DNA of 64,000 nt from Utricularia gibba (GCA_002189035.1 CM007989.1:2852001-2916000), one strand, 5' to 3'; positions 22,433-35,224 are shown, counted from the first letter of the stretch. Program-made: numbers and translations. Notes: generated from the letters alone by a model not told the origin.

Positions 22433-24128
22433 CTATAAGGTAACTGTGAACAGGTATATCTTGAGCACGAAAGAAAGAGACAGCTGCAGCAAGAAGATAG
22501 CAGCTACGATGAAAAACCAATGTTCACCGGCTGATTTGATATGGGTTCTCAGGTTCAGGCCAACAAATGTAGCAGACATGAAGCCAGCGACACCCGCCAA
22601 AACCCATCGAAAGATTTCCTGAGGAATGACAGATAAGCACTGCAACATGGAAGAAGAATTGCATCAACAAAACAATGCCATGTATAATAACCACACCGTT
22701 ATTGAAAAGCAGTATAATATGGACTTCTAGATTGCTGTCCTTGAATACGAAGCTTACCATAGCTGGAATGAAGATGAAGAGTGAATAGCCATATAGGCAA
22801 AGCAGTTGGACAAAGCTGGATGGAGCAGAGAAGTATTTGAGGACAACATACAAGAGGAGAGGTACAATGGCGACGTAGCCGTAGAACAAAGCTGCAGACC
22901 AGGTGACCATATTGATATCATAGTTCCATTCCTTTTTCTGCAGCTTGTGTGACAAATATGTCACAAATGTACCAATGGACGCTGCTACAAATATCAAAGT
23001 GGTACAGATCCAGAAGGGACCATACCTGGAAAGTGTAGAGGATCACTGTTCATGCCATAACAGTTACAGTAAACAATTAATACTTGAAATATGATAAATA
23101 AAAATGTGGATTCCAGCTGAACGGCATGTTCCATACTAAACATGCATTTGAACTAAGGTTTTACATGCTTAAGATCATGGTTTACGTTGAATATGAGAGC
23201 ATAATGTTAAAACTTACAAATCAGGATTACTGGAAGTCTTTTCATAAAATGTTCCCCGGAAAGGGAAGAGTGAATCTTTTACTCTTTCAATTACATCAGA
23301 AGTATCAACATCAAAGTAGGGTCTGTACGCAGCAATTGTGAATGATCTAAGCCAGCCACCTTGCTGGGGCTCATCAGAACCAGAAGCAGGTTTGCTAAAT
23401 GTATCTAATATCAAAAAAAAAAGAGGGAAAAAACAGGTGCATATTACATTCTCGATACAGTACATCCAAAATGAACCCAAATACGTAGGAGAAAAACTAA
23501 GCAGCTCTCGGACAGAGTCGCATCTTTTAGTTTCGATGAAAACGAAGAGGACTAAGCATATTCTGTGCTAGAAACTAACAGATGAATGTGCATTTCTTAC
23601 TACAGGAAGCTAAAAACAAATGGAAAAGCGCAAGTGGTTACTTATCCAACTCCATTTTGATTAAGATGCAGATAGGAATAGAAACTGATACGGATCTAGC
23701 AAGCATTACTGTGGATGTATTTGGGCTATCACAAGTATATAACGGCAATTGGGTGGAGTCGATGAAGTACCATCCGCATCCCGAGGAGGCCGCGACGCAC
23801 CAGAGATCTTCCCTTGAGCTCCAGAAGGTGGAAAAGTTTGCAGATTGGATTCTGCATAAAAGTTTTCCGTCAGCAGAAAGTTCAATCTTGCAAAATCAAG
23901 TCATAAATAGCAGAGAGACCTGCAAATTTCACTGTAACATGGGAAGGCGGATCCCCAACTGCCTGCAAAACCACCACCAACCAAAAACTAACCTCAAACC
24001 GAGCAGAACACATAAATCAGAGTAGATCTACAGTCATTAGATGGAATTTGAATGAAGAAAAGAACATTAACCGGAACAGATCCGGAGACGTTCTGACTAT
24101 CAATCTGCGTGTAGCTTCCAGGCATCAT
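22433..24128 (-). CDS. YIP1-family integral membrane protein (YIPF1/2 type)
   Basis: Six exons in consistent phase (24128-24072, 23962-23920, 23851-23771, 23404-23218, 23025-22758, 22639-22433) give 280 residues. The cytosolic N-terminus starts MMPGSYTQIDSQNVSGSVP and has the conserved YRPYFDVDTSDVIERVKDSLFP element. The Yip1 domain has about five transmembrane segments, with the signature LYGPFWICTTLIFVAASIG and CLYGYSLFIFIPA. YIP proteins bind Rab GTPases and act in ER-Golgi/TGN trafficking. The closest remembered Arabidopsis relative is At2g39805. Intact frame, which is a useful contrast to its broken neighbours. Confidence 0.93.
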
Positions 24129-25853
24129 CCTCGCTTCAGTGCTAGGGATCCCCAATTGAATTCTAGGGTTTAGAAGATGCACAATTCCGTGGAGGGAGAA
24201 AAAATGGAATTAATTAGCACAGTCGTCGCTATTAAATGCGGGTCCCGCTAAAGATTACTATTTTCTTTTTCTTTTTTTTTCCTCCGAGGCGGCGAGGCGT
24301 CAAAAACTCTGATCGCTCTCGGCTATCGCCCTCCGCGTCAGTGTGAAGAATGAATGGCGTAGAGTCGTTCATTGCGCCATCGCAGCCGGAGGGATCATCT
24401 TCTATATGGTTAGCACAGATATGCGAAGGATCCCACTGTCCTTCTAAATTTGATTGGTCGCACATGGCAGGTGAATTTCCACCCGGATGGGGAAAACATG
24501 TATTGTCATGGTGTTCTTCAGTATACCTTGAGCTAATTGCAGGGGTTTTCAGTACAAGGGCAACTTTTAAGTTGTCTCTTGTAGATCAAAGCGAGAAGAA
24601 GACTGAAGGAGGACAGATTACCAGTAAAAAATTATTTTGTGGATTTGAAGGCGCAATGACTCACCGGTGATTTTCATTATCTCATCATAACGTAGTGGGT
24701 TCTGTGGATTCCTTCGCATGTAGGGGCTGGTTTTAGGTGCTTTGCATGACATTTTGTAACATTGATGATCATAGGGGATGGTCCAACTTTATGAAACGAA
24801 CTGAACTTGAAGCTTCCAACTTCTTGAAAGATGATTGCCTCATTATTCAATGCACAATTTGCGTTGCTCAGTTGACAAAGGCTCTTAAGGTCAACTCATT
24901 GTAAATTAAGTCAACCGTATTCCTCCCTTGCATAGCACTTTCAAATTACAGCATTTTCTGGAATGTGGTGATTGATTGGACGTGGTTTTTGATGTAGAGG
25001 GGGCACAGTGTATAGCCATAAGGTGATTCTTGCTGACGTTCATCCATATTTAAAGTGTTCATGCTGTCGTTCCAAGAGTTCCTCCCTCATTTTCCTGTAT
25101 GTTGCTTTCCTCAAACCCTCACCCCTGCATGTCATAGGTTCCACTGCACTTCATTTAATTTGGTCAGAGGTCTCCATCCTCAATTTATCAACATCTGCTC
25201 TTTGCCGCAGATCAATATGACTTAGAGCGTCTCAAACTGCTCTGTGCTCTTCATCTTAGTAAAAATCTTACCATAGATGCAGTGTCAACTTGGGCACAAG
25301 CAGCGGCATAACAGCGCTGTGTTAAAGCCATCGTGCGTCCGGCTTGTTGCTTCACCTAAAAATCTTCAAGATAACGAGGCACTTTCCATCCACAACACTT
25401 GTCTCCATGTGCTCCCTTTCATCTCTAACACATAATTGTTTCTATGCAGATGTGATACAAACAAGTGACTTGAGCAGATCATAGAAAGTGATCCAGCAAT
25501 GGCCGCCGACTTTCTCGAGTCTGCTGTAGGTTACAGAACAGCGGACTATAACTGCTGATCATGAGCCAAAACCAAATGGCGGCTTCTGGTTTTCTGCTCA
25601 ACTATCGGCTTACGCTTCTAGAAACTTATGCTTTCTGTTCTTATGGGTTCAAAGAGATGTGCTTCTGGTGCCTGTAAATATGCCAGTGCAGCTTCCAGCC
25701 GGAGTTAATTTTATGGTGCTTCACGTGGCCCTCCGAGACGCGTGTCCTAAAACTGGACATATTGATGCAGAGTCACCATGTGCCAATTCTTCAACAACAA
25801 AAAGAATCATTTAACAGATGAAGCTCATCCTTATCCACTTCTTCTGTCCCATC
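24129..25853. other. Intergenic region with one unassigned open frame (24350-24670, +)
   Basis: The only notable frame is an ATG-initiated 106-codon ORF at 24350-24670, 220 bp from the divergent YIP1 start. Its product (MNGVESFIAPSQPEGSSSIW…) has no domain I recognise and no clear downstream exon. It could be a small gene, a transcribed leader or chance. The remaining 1.2 kb shows nothing supportable. Confidence 0.4.
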
Positions 25854-27201
25854 ATGCAATCGTCTCTTTCCGATCTAAAAAATGTCAGCAACCGTGCCGG
25901 CGCGCTGCGGCGGCGATTGAAGGACATGCGAGTTTCCGATCTGATCAAGGACAAGAGAAGGCTAGTAGAGGTTCCGTACACCGCGACGCTTGCTGACACC
26001 ATGAACGCCCTGACGGCAAACCGAATCCTGGCGGCTCCTGTTGCAGCGCCGCCGGGACACTGGATTGGTGCCGGCGGTTCAATGATTTTGGAGTCGGATA
26101 AGCAAACTGGGGCTGCTAGAAAACATTACATAGGGATGGTGACCATGTTGGATGTCTTGTGTCACATGGCCGGAAACCACGTCGATGCAGTGGCAGTCTC
26201 CAAAGAGGAAGATTTCGAGCGCCTAATGCAAGTTCCGGTGTCGTCCATTATCGGCCATTGTATCGAGAGCTTAAGCTTATGGACGCTGAACAATAATACC
26301 AGGTTTGTTCCCCACCCTTCTTCAGTAACAGCATAGTTATATTAAGGTCAAAACTTTAAACATTTTAAATCAAGTTGTCAGTTGAAATTTGAAATATTTT
26401 GCTGGTGAATGAAATGCCTCTCGCGGTATAAATGTAGCATAGTGGATTGTATGGAGGTTTTCAGCAAAGGAGTGCATAGAGCTCTGGTGCCTGTAGACGG
26501 TCAGGCGGATAATGTAGCAGGAGTCGAGCTTGTGGAGTCAGCCTCGAGCTATCGAATGGCTACTCAAATGGATCTCATCAAGTTCTTGAAGCTGCATGAG
26601 GATGAGCTTACCTGGGTGCTTTCTCGTCCTGTGAGACAGATTGGAGCTGTGAGCGATATCGTTTTCGGAGTCACAGATAAAGCAAAAGTTGTGGATGCTA
26701 TCAAGTGTATGTACCGTGGCTCTCTTAATGCTGTGCCAATCCTGGATTCTAGAGATTATGGTGATATCGATCACAGCCAGCTTATAAATGTAAGAGACGT
26801 CTCCTTGTGATGTGGGATGATTATAAGATGATATTGTATGATGCACTTTTGTTATCTGTTGGCAGGGTAGGGATGGGAAGATAGTTGGGACGTTTTCTGC
26901 CAGTGATCTTCGTGGATGCTCGCTGTCGATGCTCTGCTCTGGAATGAATCTAACTGTTGTCGAGTTTCTCAAGAAGTTGAGTGAAACACCACAACATGAA
27001 GCCTCAGGCAGGCGAGATCCTACAAGGGAACCCGTTACATGCTTGCCGGAATCCTCTCTAGGAGAGGTGGTTGAAAAAGCTATCAATAACGATGTGCACC
27101 GTGTTTGGGTCATCGATGATCAGGGCTCTGTCACAGGTGTTGTTTCTCTCACAGACATCATCAGAGGGACTCGTGTTTGGATCATCTCCCAAGAGGCCTG
27201 A
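25854..27201 (+). CDS. SnRK1 gamma-like CBS-domain protein (PV42a-like)
   Basis: Three exons (25854-26302, 26438-26789, 26866-27201) give 378 residues. It has four CBS motifs in two Bateman pairs: N-terminal KRRLVEVPYTATLADTMNALTANRILAAPV…YIGMVTMLDVL, central FSKGVHRALVPVD…ATQMDLIKFL and IVFGVTDKAKVVDAIKCMYRGSLNAVPI, and C-terminal VTCLPESSLGEVVEKAINNDVHRVWVIDD…GVVSLTDII. This matches PV42-type SNF4-like proteins, which bind SnRK1 subunits and affect reproductive development; nucleotide binding is inferred from the fold. An in-frame ATG at 25818 could add 12 residues. I prefer 25854 because family members start near there. Frame intact. Confidence 0.93.
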
Positions 27202-27415
27202 ACAGGGGTGGTGTATGACGTCTGTTGCTTTTGGCTTTTTTTTTTGCTTCCTTTTCAAAGTGTCTTTGTGTAAATGTTGTTTCAGTTAAGAAGTTATGAG
27301 TAATCCTAAAAAAGAGATGTACAGTTAGAGTAGCAGTATCGAATTCAGGCTGTACTTGTATGCCTTAATGCACAGGAGCTCCGAGCAAAGCTGTCGTCTT
27401 GGTTCTTACTTATGG

Positions 27416-28879
27416 CTACCAGATCAGGATCAGCAACAGCATCAGTGTGGCGCCCAGCGGACCAGGTAACTGCAAATTTCAAAGAAAAAGCTGTGTTTTA
27501 GAGAACGTGATCAGCTTTTTTCTAATATCACATGCATGCTCTGCTGAGGACAGATTTTTACCTTGCAGGAGCCAAGGAGAGAGAGAGCTGAACTTGGAAC
27601 AAGTCCGGTGAACCCGATGTCGTACGCAACGCGCCCATCAGGCCTAAACAGTCCGAAGTTCCTCTCGGAAGTCGGCCCCGGCTTCATGTTTTCATTGAAC
27701 AATGCAAAAACATAACCTTTCACCACAGCCCTGGGCCGGTATGGAGTTCCCTTCTTTTTCAGAAGCCTCTTTCGCAGGTTACTGTTGTAGGTTCTGGCGT
27801 TTCTGAGGTTTGCTCCAGCCTCATTTTCATCTCCTCTAGAAGCCCAACCGGTCTCTGAGACGATGACTTCCATCCTATTGAAACCAACCTTGTCTAATGC
27901 AGCGTAGGCTGCATCAATCTGAGCATCGAACATGTTGTCATAATGCAGCCTGGTCCGAGCATCGTATATACCAGAGTTCCGAGCGAAGAGTGCATAGTTG
28001 AGATCAATGTGTTCAGGATCGCTCTTGTAGGCCAGAAAAGGATATGCATTGATGTAGAAAGGGGTTCCTATCTCTGAGAAGAACTGCAGTAGTGGCATCA
28101 TGAATGGGAGGACATTCTCCTTGAATGCCCCGGCGGATGGAGGGTAAGTGATGGCGAAAACGGCCTCTGAATGGGGGCTTGATACCTCTATTCTACGGGC
28201 GAGGCCAAGCCAAGAAAGAGCACTGTAAACATTCCTTACAGCAGGATAAAGAACCTCTGCTAGCTCCTCTGAAGGTTGCCCAAGAATCTCATTCCCAACA
28301 GCAATTCCGGTGATGAGGGTGGCCGGAAGGAACGGCTCAACGTTCTGTTTCACCCACTCTACAGCTCTGTCCTGGCTTATGCTCATCTCTGTAAGGTACT
28401 CGTTCGGAATCCCAATGACTATCCCACGCCCGAATTGTTAAAAGCACTCAAAACTCCATGATCAGCATCGTATATTCTGACATTCTTGATCTTGTTCATT
28501 CTTAGAAGTGTTACTACTCTTTCTGGTGGAGGCAGGTTATCAGCTATGCGGCCGTAGTTGACTCCGTAAGTTCCTGTGAATGCATGAACCATGGAAACTG
28601 CCCAGCAGAATAGACAAACAAAATGTGAGAACACTCAAGAAGTCTTGTTACACAACTGCTTCTCATATAACTTGCATACCATACTGTAATGAAATATGCA
28701 GAAGCAGGAAGAGAATGAACCGCGATTCCGGCGTGATCCCTAAAGGAGGGATGGATGCAAAGAAACATTTCATCTGAGTTCCCAGAAACAACTAACAAGA
28801 GTAGTACTATTGTTGAAAGCAGGTCTAAGATAATGGAAGCTGATTGCTGGATGCAATGCTTCCTTCTCAAGTATGCCAT
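27416..28879 (-). CDS. Glucan endo-1,3-beta-glucosidase (GH17), GPI-anchored, frameshifted as given
   Basis: Secreted GH17 enzyme that cleaves callose-type beta-1,3-glucan in the wall or at plasmodesmata. The main exon 28597-27562 carries GTYGVNYGRIADNLPPPERV, the acid/base Glu in TGIAVGNEIL and the nucleophile Glu in VIVSETGWAS. A last exon 27469-27416 encodes a hydrophobic tail (LPGPLGATLMLLLILIW) that looks like a GPI-attachment signal. There is no X8/CBM43 domain. A probable signal-peptide exon starts at 28879 (MAYLRRKHCIQQ…LLLLVV), but its splice donor is not resolved. The main exon breaks at 28423-28425: NNSGVG is followed by a stop, and one extra G restores GVGIVIGIPNEYL. Exon length is one short of phase, in agreement. 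Confidence 0.9.
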
Positions 28880-29486
28880 TCCCTGTAGACCAGATCAATC
28901 TATATTCCAAACCTCACGATGAAGAAGATGGGGAAATATTTGTTTCTTCCTAATAAGTGAATGAACTTGGAATGGGATTCCAATCTTTACATCGCCTCAA
29001 AGTATCCTTTTTCCATGCTTTCCATTCTGAATCTTCATAAATACTTTTGCCTGTCGGCAACCTTACAATGGGAACCCAATTCAGAGTAGTGTCGGTATCA
29101 GATGCCTGCATCATTGCAACCGAAGCAAGCCATGCTTCTCTTTGATATCACAACAGCCCTATAGAGTACCAAAGCAGGACATGCCATGCCGGAGTTTGTC
29201 TCCCCTGGACATATCTCTCAGTCAAAAAGATCCGAGCAGAATCCTAAACTTCCTCGAATTCATAAGATGAATGCATAGTTTGCATTAGGGTATATTCTTA
29301 TCATGCCATGTCCGGGTGTTGAAAGAAAAACATATCCTATATCAGGTCAAATGACCAAGTCCCCAAGGGAAATGCATAGCTTCAAATATATTTTGTAAGA
29401 GAAATAAGTTGACATGATGTTTCATCTGCAGTATACATGGATTTATATACAACATCTTTCTACATCCGAAGACCCTTGCCCACAAA
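28880..29486. other. Spacer between GH17 and the plastid protein gene
   Basis: No gene supported. It probably contains the 5' region of the glucanase and the 3' UTR of the next gene. Confidence 0.55.
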
Positions 29487-30467
29487 TCATTTCCTGAAGC
29501 GAGAACCTTTGCCTCGTTTCCGACCATTCCACCCATCCCACGCCGAAGACCAGAAGAAAAGAGACATCCAGAAGAGCACTGCAAAGAAAATCTTCAACTT
29601 GTCTTGAAATCTTGCAACACTGGCTGTTAAACCTGATCAACAAATAATTGACGATTCAGAAAGCAACCAAAAATGGAAAAAGGAAGAAACGAGGAATGAA
29701 TCATTACTAAGTGCTACAGAAGGTAGGTGATCAGCACATGTGAAGTAGCCAAACTAACTAGAAAGTTAGAGGTTAATTGGAGCCATCGACTGTCTGGTCT
29801 ATGGGTTTTTCACAAACCAGTTAAAGTTTTGAACTTGATGAGCATATTTAAGAAACCGATTGAACGAACCTATAATGATGACCCCCCAAATTCTCGAGTA
29901 TGCAGGCTTGTGTTTTTAGTAACTTTTAGAGTAAGATCGTTTTCGTATCGCCCCTTGGTGCAACCCAGAATCGTCTATTGCAAGTGGACGAGCTAGAAAC
30001 AACTAAGAATCACAGTTTTTTTGCTACCAAACTTTTTGATCCCTTGTAAAAACAAGTGCCAACAGTTCAAAAGGTGATAAAACTAACAGAGTATGAATTG
30101 CCCAAACACCGGTATGCAATCACTAAAGCGTAAATTTTACCAAAACTCAACCAAATAAACCGATCAGCGTTAGCATCAATCGACCCAGATAACTACTCTA
30201 CACGAATCAAAGACAAAACGTATGACTAAAAGACAAGATACCTGAGGCCAGTGCTCGGCCTTTTTGAGAAGACGTCTCCTTTTGTGGATTAGTCGCCGAG
30301 CAAATGCCAGACCACGAATTTCTTCGAGAACAAACCGAATCACGAGGATCAATGGAAGATGAAGGACAATAGAATCGCGATGAACCGAAAAGATCAACCG
30401 GTAGCGGAGGACCGCAGCGGCGGTGGCTGCGAACGCCGGCGTAGACAGAAATCGAACACGTCGACAT
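29487..30467 (-). CDS. Small predicted plastid membrane protein, unknown function
   Basis: Two exons (30467-30242 and 29632-29487) separated by a 609-bp intron encode 123 residues. The N-terminal 70 residues are rich in Ser/Arg/Cys with few acids (MSTCSISVYAGVRSHRRCG…), resembling a chloroplast transit peptide. One transmembrane helix follows (KIFFAVLFWMSLFFWSSAW), then a short basic tail ending KGSRFRK. I recall plant-specific uncharacterised chloroplast proteins with a similar Gly/Arg tail ending GSRFR, but no function is assigned. Splice phase (G|GT) is consistent. Confidence 0.65.
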
Positions 30468-30700
30468 TTTTCCCCACGGCTCCCCGACAATCTTGCAATT
30501 AAAATTCGTTCCCCTTTCCACGTTCCAAATTAGTGTTCTCTTTTTCTTTCTTGAAAAAAATTCAGACTATTCAAATACTTTCATTATTATTTTAAAATCA
30601 AACGATGCCGACTCTCAAAAATCCCATTCCCGTTGAAATAAAATAATCATCCAAATATATTTTTTTAGTAAGATATTATTTTTTAACAATAATTTTAAAA

Positions 30701-30858
30701 TTAAACCTCATTAGGGTTTAGAGTTTAGGGTTTATGTCCTCCATTCATTTTATTTGATGCATGACCCGTCACTTTTTTATTAAACCTTATTAGGGTTTAG
30801 AATTTAGGGTTTATGTTCTCCATTCATTTTATTTGATACATGAGCCATCACTTTTTTA
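30701..30858. repeat. 79-bp tandem duplication containing TTTAGGG-like motifs
   Basis: Two adjacent copies (30701-30779 and 30780-30858) differ at only a few positions. Each contains the plant telomere-type sequence TTAGGGTTTAG followed by TTTAGGGTTTATG, then CTCCATTCATTTTATTTGAT. Confidence 0.85.
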
Positions 30859-31399
30859 TAAAACACAAATTGACACGGAAAATAAGTAACCGCAACATTA
30901 TTACCTTCCATTCGAGTAGTATCTTATATTGGATGTTACATTGCATATTATTAGAGGAATGACTGAGACGACAATCTTATCCAATGGGAAGAAAGTAGAT
31001 TGCATCCATTTGTGTAACGTGGGTTGGTATGTGTGTTTCTGTACGACCGTCGTGTTCCACTTGTTAACTAAAAGTCCCGGGAATATTTGCAACAGGCAAG
31101 TGTGGGGAATTGCAACCGGGAGTCGGAGTGGACGTGGTGTGTGTGGGGTTGTGGTGTGTTGGGGAAGGAAGGAAGGACCCCAACCAGCAGGAACAGAAAC
31201 AGAAGCAGCAGGCGCAGGGGTCCTGTGGGTGGTTGGCGCAGTAATGATGTGGCTGCTGCTCCTCATGTGACCTGTTTAATGCTTTCCCGAGTGTTGCCAG
31301 CCCATATGCCGCTGCTGCTCCTTCCTCCAATTCACCCATTTTACAGCAGCCAATTCATCATTCTTGATACTACTGCTACTACATTGTCTCTGAGTCGGG

Positions 31400-31665
31400 G
31401 AACTGCATTCCCAGATGCGCTCTCTAACACATGAAAAGTGAGAGAGGGTGTGGCAATTTTAATGTGGGAAACAAGAGAAAACTCCAACTTAAGTGGATAC
31501 GAAGACATCTGCTGCGCTTCTCAGAGATGACTGTTAGGTTAGGGCCCTGATGAAGGTCACCGGAACTCCATTCCCAGATGCGCTCCAACACATGAAAACT
31601 GAGACAGGGTGTGGGAATTTTAATGTGGGTAACAAGAGAAATGACCAGCAAAACTCCAACTGAAG
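31400..31665. repeat. Imperfect direct repeat, about 90-100 bp
   Basis: The segment 31400-31493 (core CATTCCCAGATGCGCTC…ACACATGAAAA…GGGTGTGG…AATTTTAATGTGGG…AACAAGAGAAA…AAAACTCCAACT) recurs at about 31561-31665 with small indels. Confidence 0.8.
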
Positions 31666-33887
31666 TCATATCGTGACGGAGCAGCGTCTGCGACTCGTGT
31701 CCGCCCGCCCTGGCCCTGACACCCCCCACTTCTTTTTTTCCCAGCCAATGCATAACACTTTGATTTTTTTAGATTATCATTTGGGAATCTTTTGAACTGG
31801 TGCATGACTCCAAAAACAATTTCTAGATTGGCTTTTATGGCATGTCACACGATATTTCGCACGTGATTATTACAGCTGCTGAATGCCATTAGTAAGTGAT
31901 AAATGTTTTATCTTCTCATTTCCCGCGGATAAAAATGGAGGTGAAAAGTATGTCTTAATTTGTACATACCCACGTTTGTCATCAAGGATGATAGAGCTTG
32001 GTTCCGCACCTGCACCTCCAAGCAAGAAGGTAGTAGCTGTCGTCTTCCCTCCGCTCCCTCATCCAGCTCTCTGGTTTTCCGATCACGTCCCGGTGTCGGG
32101 GAATTACCAAACTAGCCTCGCACGGCCTGCAGCTCCGGCATTTATTCACGCACGCCGGTGGCCTTGATCCCAGCACCCCCTTCCTCAGCTCGTCCCTCAG
32201 CCCACCACCATCCATCCCCCCTGAAAGTAGACTCAAGGAAAAGAAAAACAATCATGGGCATCACTACTAATTGGGGCATCTGCCAACGCATGTACAGTAT
32301 ACACACAATCAGCTCACATTATCAAAAAAAAAAAAAAAACTTGCGCAGGTCGGTAAGTCGAGTGCAAAGTTTACCGGATGCGTGGAGAAGCACACAGGCG
32401 ATAAGCGAAAGGATGAAGAAGTTTCTGAAGACGGACAGCGGAGCAGCAGCAGCAGCAGCCATCGGTGAAGCAGTAGCAGAAGACACTGTAGAAGAAGAAA
32501 GAGAGTGTATGCACTATGCATGCAGCATATATTGGAATTCAGTGACTTCCTTGGCAGTGAAAAAAGATGGGAAGAGCGCTGCCCTCATCGAAAACTGTCG
32601 GTTTTTAACCCACGAATGGGTATCCCGTCCTTCTTCATCCGTGAAACGCTCTCTCACTCAAGACCCACCCATCACCATCCCGATGCGTCCAAACCAGCAA
32701 AACAGCCAGCAGTTTTATCAAATGGGCCTGGACCTCGACACCCGATCCAGCCCATCCATCTTCCACCAAATTGGGCCGGCACTCAGACAAGCGCCGCCCA
32801 GTAGTGACGAGGCCCACCCCTGGTCGCCGTTCAGACATTCAGACACGTGGCTAGGTTTGAACGAATAAGAGTAGGTCTTGGTTGTTTTGTTTATTCAGTC
32901 CCCTTCCCCTCCCCTCTACAAGCACCAGAGTAGAGTAGTGTGGTAGCATTATGAGCACATGAACTTAATAACTACTACCATCTTCACTAATTGACTCTAG
33001 GGTTTATTTTTATTTTTTTTTTTACCAAATAATAATATTATTATTATTACGTGTAAATAATTTACCCCCCCGGTAGCTTAGCCTCGCCAATTATTCCAAA
33101 TTATCCATCCAATAATTGCGATCAACCATTTGACGGGTCCCCATTATTACCCTACGCCAACAACAACACCCTCATCTCTTCTCCCTCTGCCACCCAAACT
33201 AAAACAAAAAAGCAAAATAATAATAAAAGGACGGAAGGGAGGGCATGAGTGCCGGCCGCCCGGGGCCCACAGAGTTTATTAGGACGCCGGGTTTATGATA
33301 ATAACAAAAATTAACAGTATTAATTATCATTATTTTTTTAATCTTGCACTACGCGCCAAACCTCCCCACTTGATCTTCGCTGGACCATTAATGTGCCTTT
33401 TCAATGCTGTTTATTGAGATAAAAAAAAATGAAGAATGAGAAGGTAGAATTTAAAATATATATATTTTTGAAGAAAAATGATCCCACGCCATGTGAGGAT
33501 TGAACTGGAGGGGCGGAGGCTAATGATCAAGAGCAGTTACGCCCCCGGGGGTGAAATAACTTCTCAACGTGGCCGCCTGTCACATTGTTTTCGTTCTTAC
33601 ACATCAATATATAATAATTCATTTTTTGGTGAATCAAATAGTTCAACATTTAAAATACTGTTACAAAGGGTATGAAAATTGGAAGTAGAGATTAAAATTG
33701 GGCACAGTTGTATAACTACTCATATTTTTATTACATGATATTATCTACAATTTTTACAATTTTACGTTATGTTATTATGTGAAAAAGGTATCATGTAAAA
33801 TTTATATGGTCATTCTAATTAATTTCATCATCTATTCGATGTGGGATATGATTAAGGTTATTATACAATTACACTGTTCTCTACATT

Positions 33888-34021
33888 GAGTTGTTTTTAA
33901 AACTAACCACCTTCAATTTCTTTCACACACATTACAAAAAATACACATAGTAATGAGTTGTTTTTAAAACTAACCAACTTCAATTTCTTTCACACATTAC
34001 AAAGGATGAGTAGATTTTTCA
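33888..34021. repeat. 67-bp tandem repeat
   Basis: GAGTTGTTTTTAAAACTAAC…TTCAATTTCTTTCACACA starts at 33888 and again at 33955. More diverged pieces (TTTTTCAAAATCA…TACACATAGGATGA) follow to about 34130. Confidence 0.8.
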
Positions 34022-34521
34022 AACGATTGGATAGAGGGTAATTTTTCAAAATCACACATCACAAAAAAATACACATAGGATGATTAGATTTCTCACATAC
34101 TGATTTGACAGAGTGTATTTTTCAAAATCATCCTCTTGACATCACACAAGTGCGTAAATGAATGGGATGAGTTTGAACCATTTAATAAACCAGAAGGAAG
34201 GGGGAGGGTTATGGTGGGCCCACTCTGTGTGCAAGAACGACCTATTTTATACGTCATCCGGATACACGTTTTTAATACAAATTAGTGGTTGTCTTGTCTG
34301 TGGATATAAGTTTGAGTGGATTGGGTCGAATCGTTTTTGTTGGGTAGCCCGATTCGACTCCCGGTTTGTGAAGATTAAAAATAATTGCAACTAAAAAGAA
34401 ATTCAAGTGAGTTTGTTTAGTGCTATATAATGATGGGTTGGGGGAGGTACATCTCTCCTGCAGAGGAATTGCTGATTGATTTCCGGGAGTGATCACGGGG
34501 GTTAAGCGCAACGGAAAGGAA

Positions 34522-35224
34522 ATGGTACAGAGCAAAAAGTTCAGAGGGGTCCGACAACGCCACTGGGGTTCATGGGTGTCAGAGATTCGCCACCCCTTGC
34601 TGTAAATGAAATGCTCATCATTATATTCTTTTTACGCGGCGGCATTTTTGCTGTCTCCGGGGTGCTCAATGCTTTTCTTTCTGTTTCTTGTTTAGGAAGA
34701 GGAGGGTGTGGCTGGGGACCTTCGAGACGGCGGAGGAGGCCGCCAGAGCCTACGACGAGGCGGCCATTTTGATGAGCGGTCGTAATGCGAAGACCAATTT
34801 CCCGGTGCCCGACAATGCCGCCGCCGCCGCTGAGGGAGAGGTCTCCCCGTCTTCTTCCAAGACCAATACGCTGTCGTCGATCCTGGGGGCGAAGCTCCGG
34901 AAATGCTGCAAATCGCCGTCCCCGTCGCTGACGTGTCTCCGCCTGGACACGGAGAATTGCCACATCGGGGTGTGGCAGAAACGGGCCGGGTCAAGATCCG
35001 ATTCCAACTGGGTTATGACCGTGGAGCTCGGGAAGAAGCAGAGCAGCAGCGAGCCGGGTACCACCGGGCCCGCGAGCGCTGCTACCGCGAATCCAACGGC
35101 GGACAGCAGCAGTGAGAGGCAGTTACCAATGCAGATTACAGCGACGACCCAGGTGAGAGAAGGGATCAACGAAGAGGAGAGGATGGCGCTCCAGATGATC
35201 GAGGAATTGCTCAATCGAAACTGA
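34522..35224 (+). CDS. SHN1: SHINE/WIN1-clade AP2/ERF transcription factor
   Basis: Two exons (34522-34601 and 34696-35224) with a 94-bp intron give 202 residues. The AP2 domain starts almost at the N-terminus: [27 protein letters not shown] | KRRVWLGTF…AARAYDEAA. The intron sits exactly where SHN genes have it. The [12 protein letters not shown] and [13 protein letters not shown] sequences are diagnostic of ERF group Va. A central conserved motif ([18 protein letters not shown]…IGVWQKRAG) and the end [13 protein letters not shown] also match. SHN factors activate cutin and wax biosynthesis genes in the epidermis. SHN1 versus SHN2/3 is not resolved by sequence; neighbouring genes favour SHN1. 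Frame intact. Confidence 0.93.

Larger units (their letters stand above)
30468..34521. other. Large intergenic region (4 kb) with local repeats
   Basis: No supported gene. Contains a 79-bp tandem duplication with telomere-like motifs, an imperfect direct repeat of about 90 bp, and a 67-bp tandem repeat (each listed separately). An open frame at 32158-32868 (+) gives a low-complexity product and is not convincing. The region includes the SHINE promoter. Confidence 0.6.

Noticed and set aside
32158-32868. 236-codon open frame on the plus strand
   Set aside because: Product is a patchwork of simple sequence (poly-Ala, poly-Lys, His/Pro) with no domain or splice support; initiates at a non-ATG codon.
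33478-33675. Possible tRNA-like or small gene segment
   Set aside because: No A/B-box pair or cloverleaf; the short open frame has no support.
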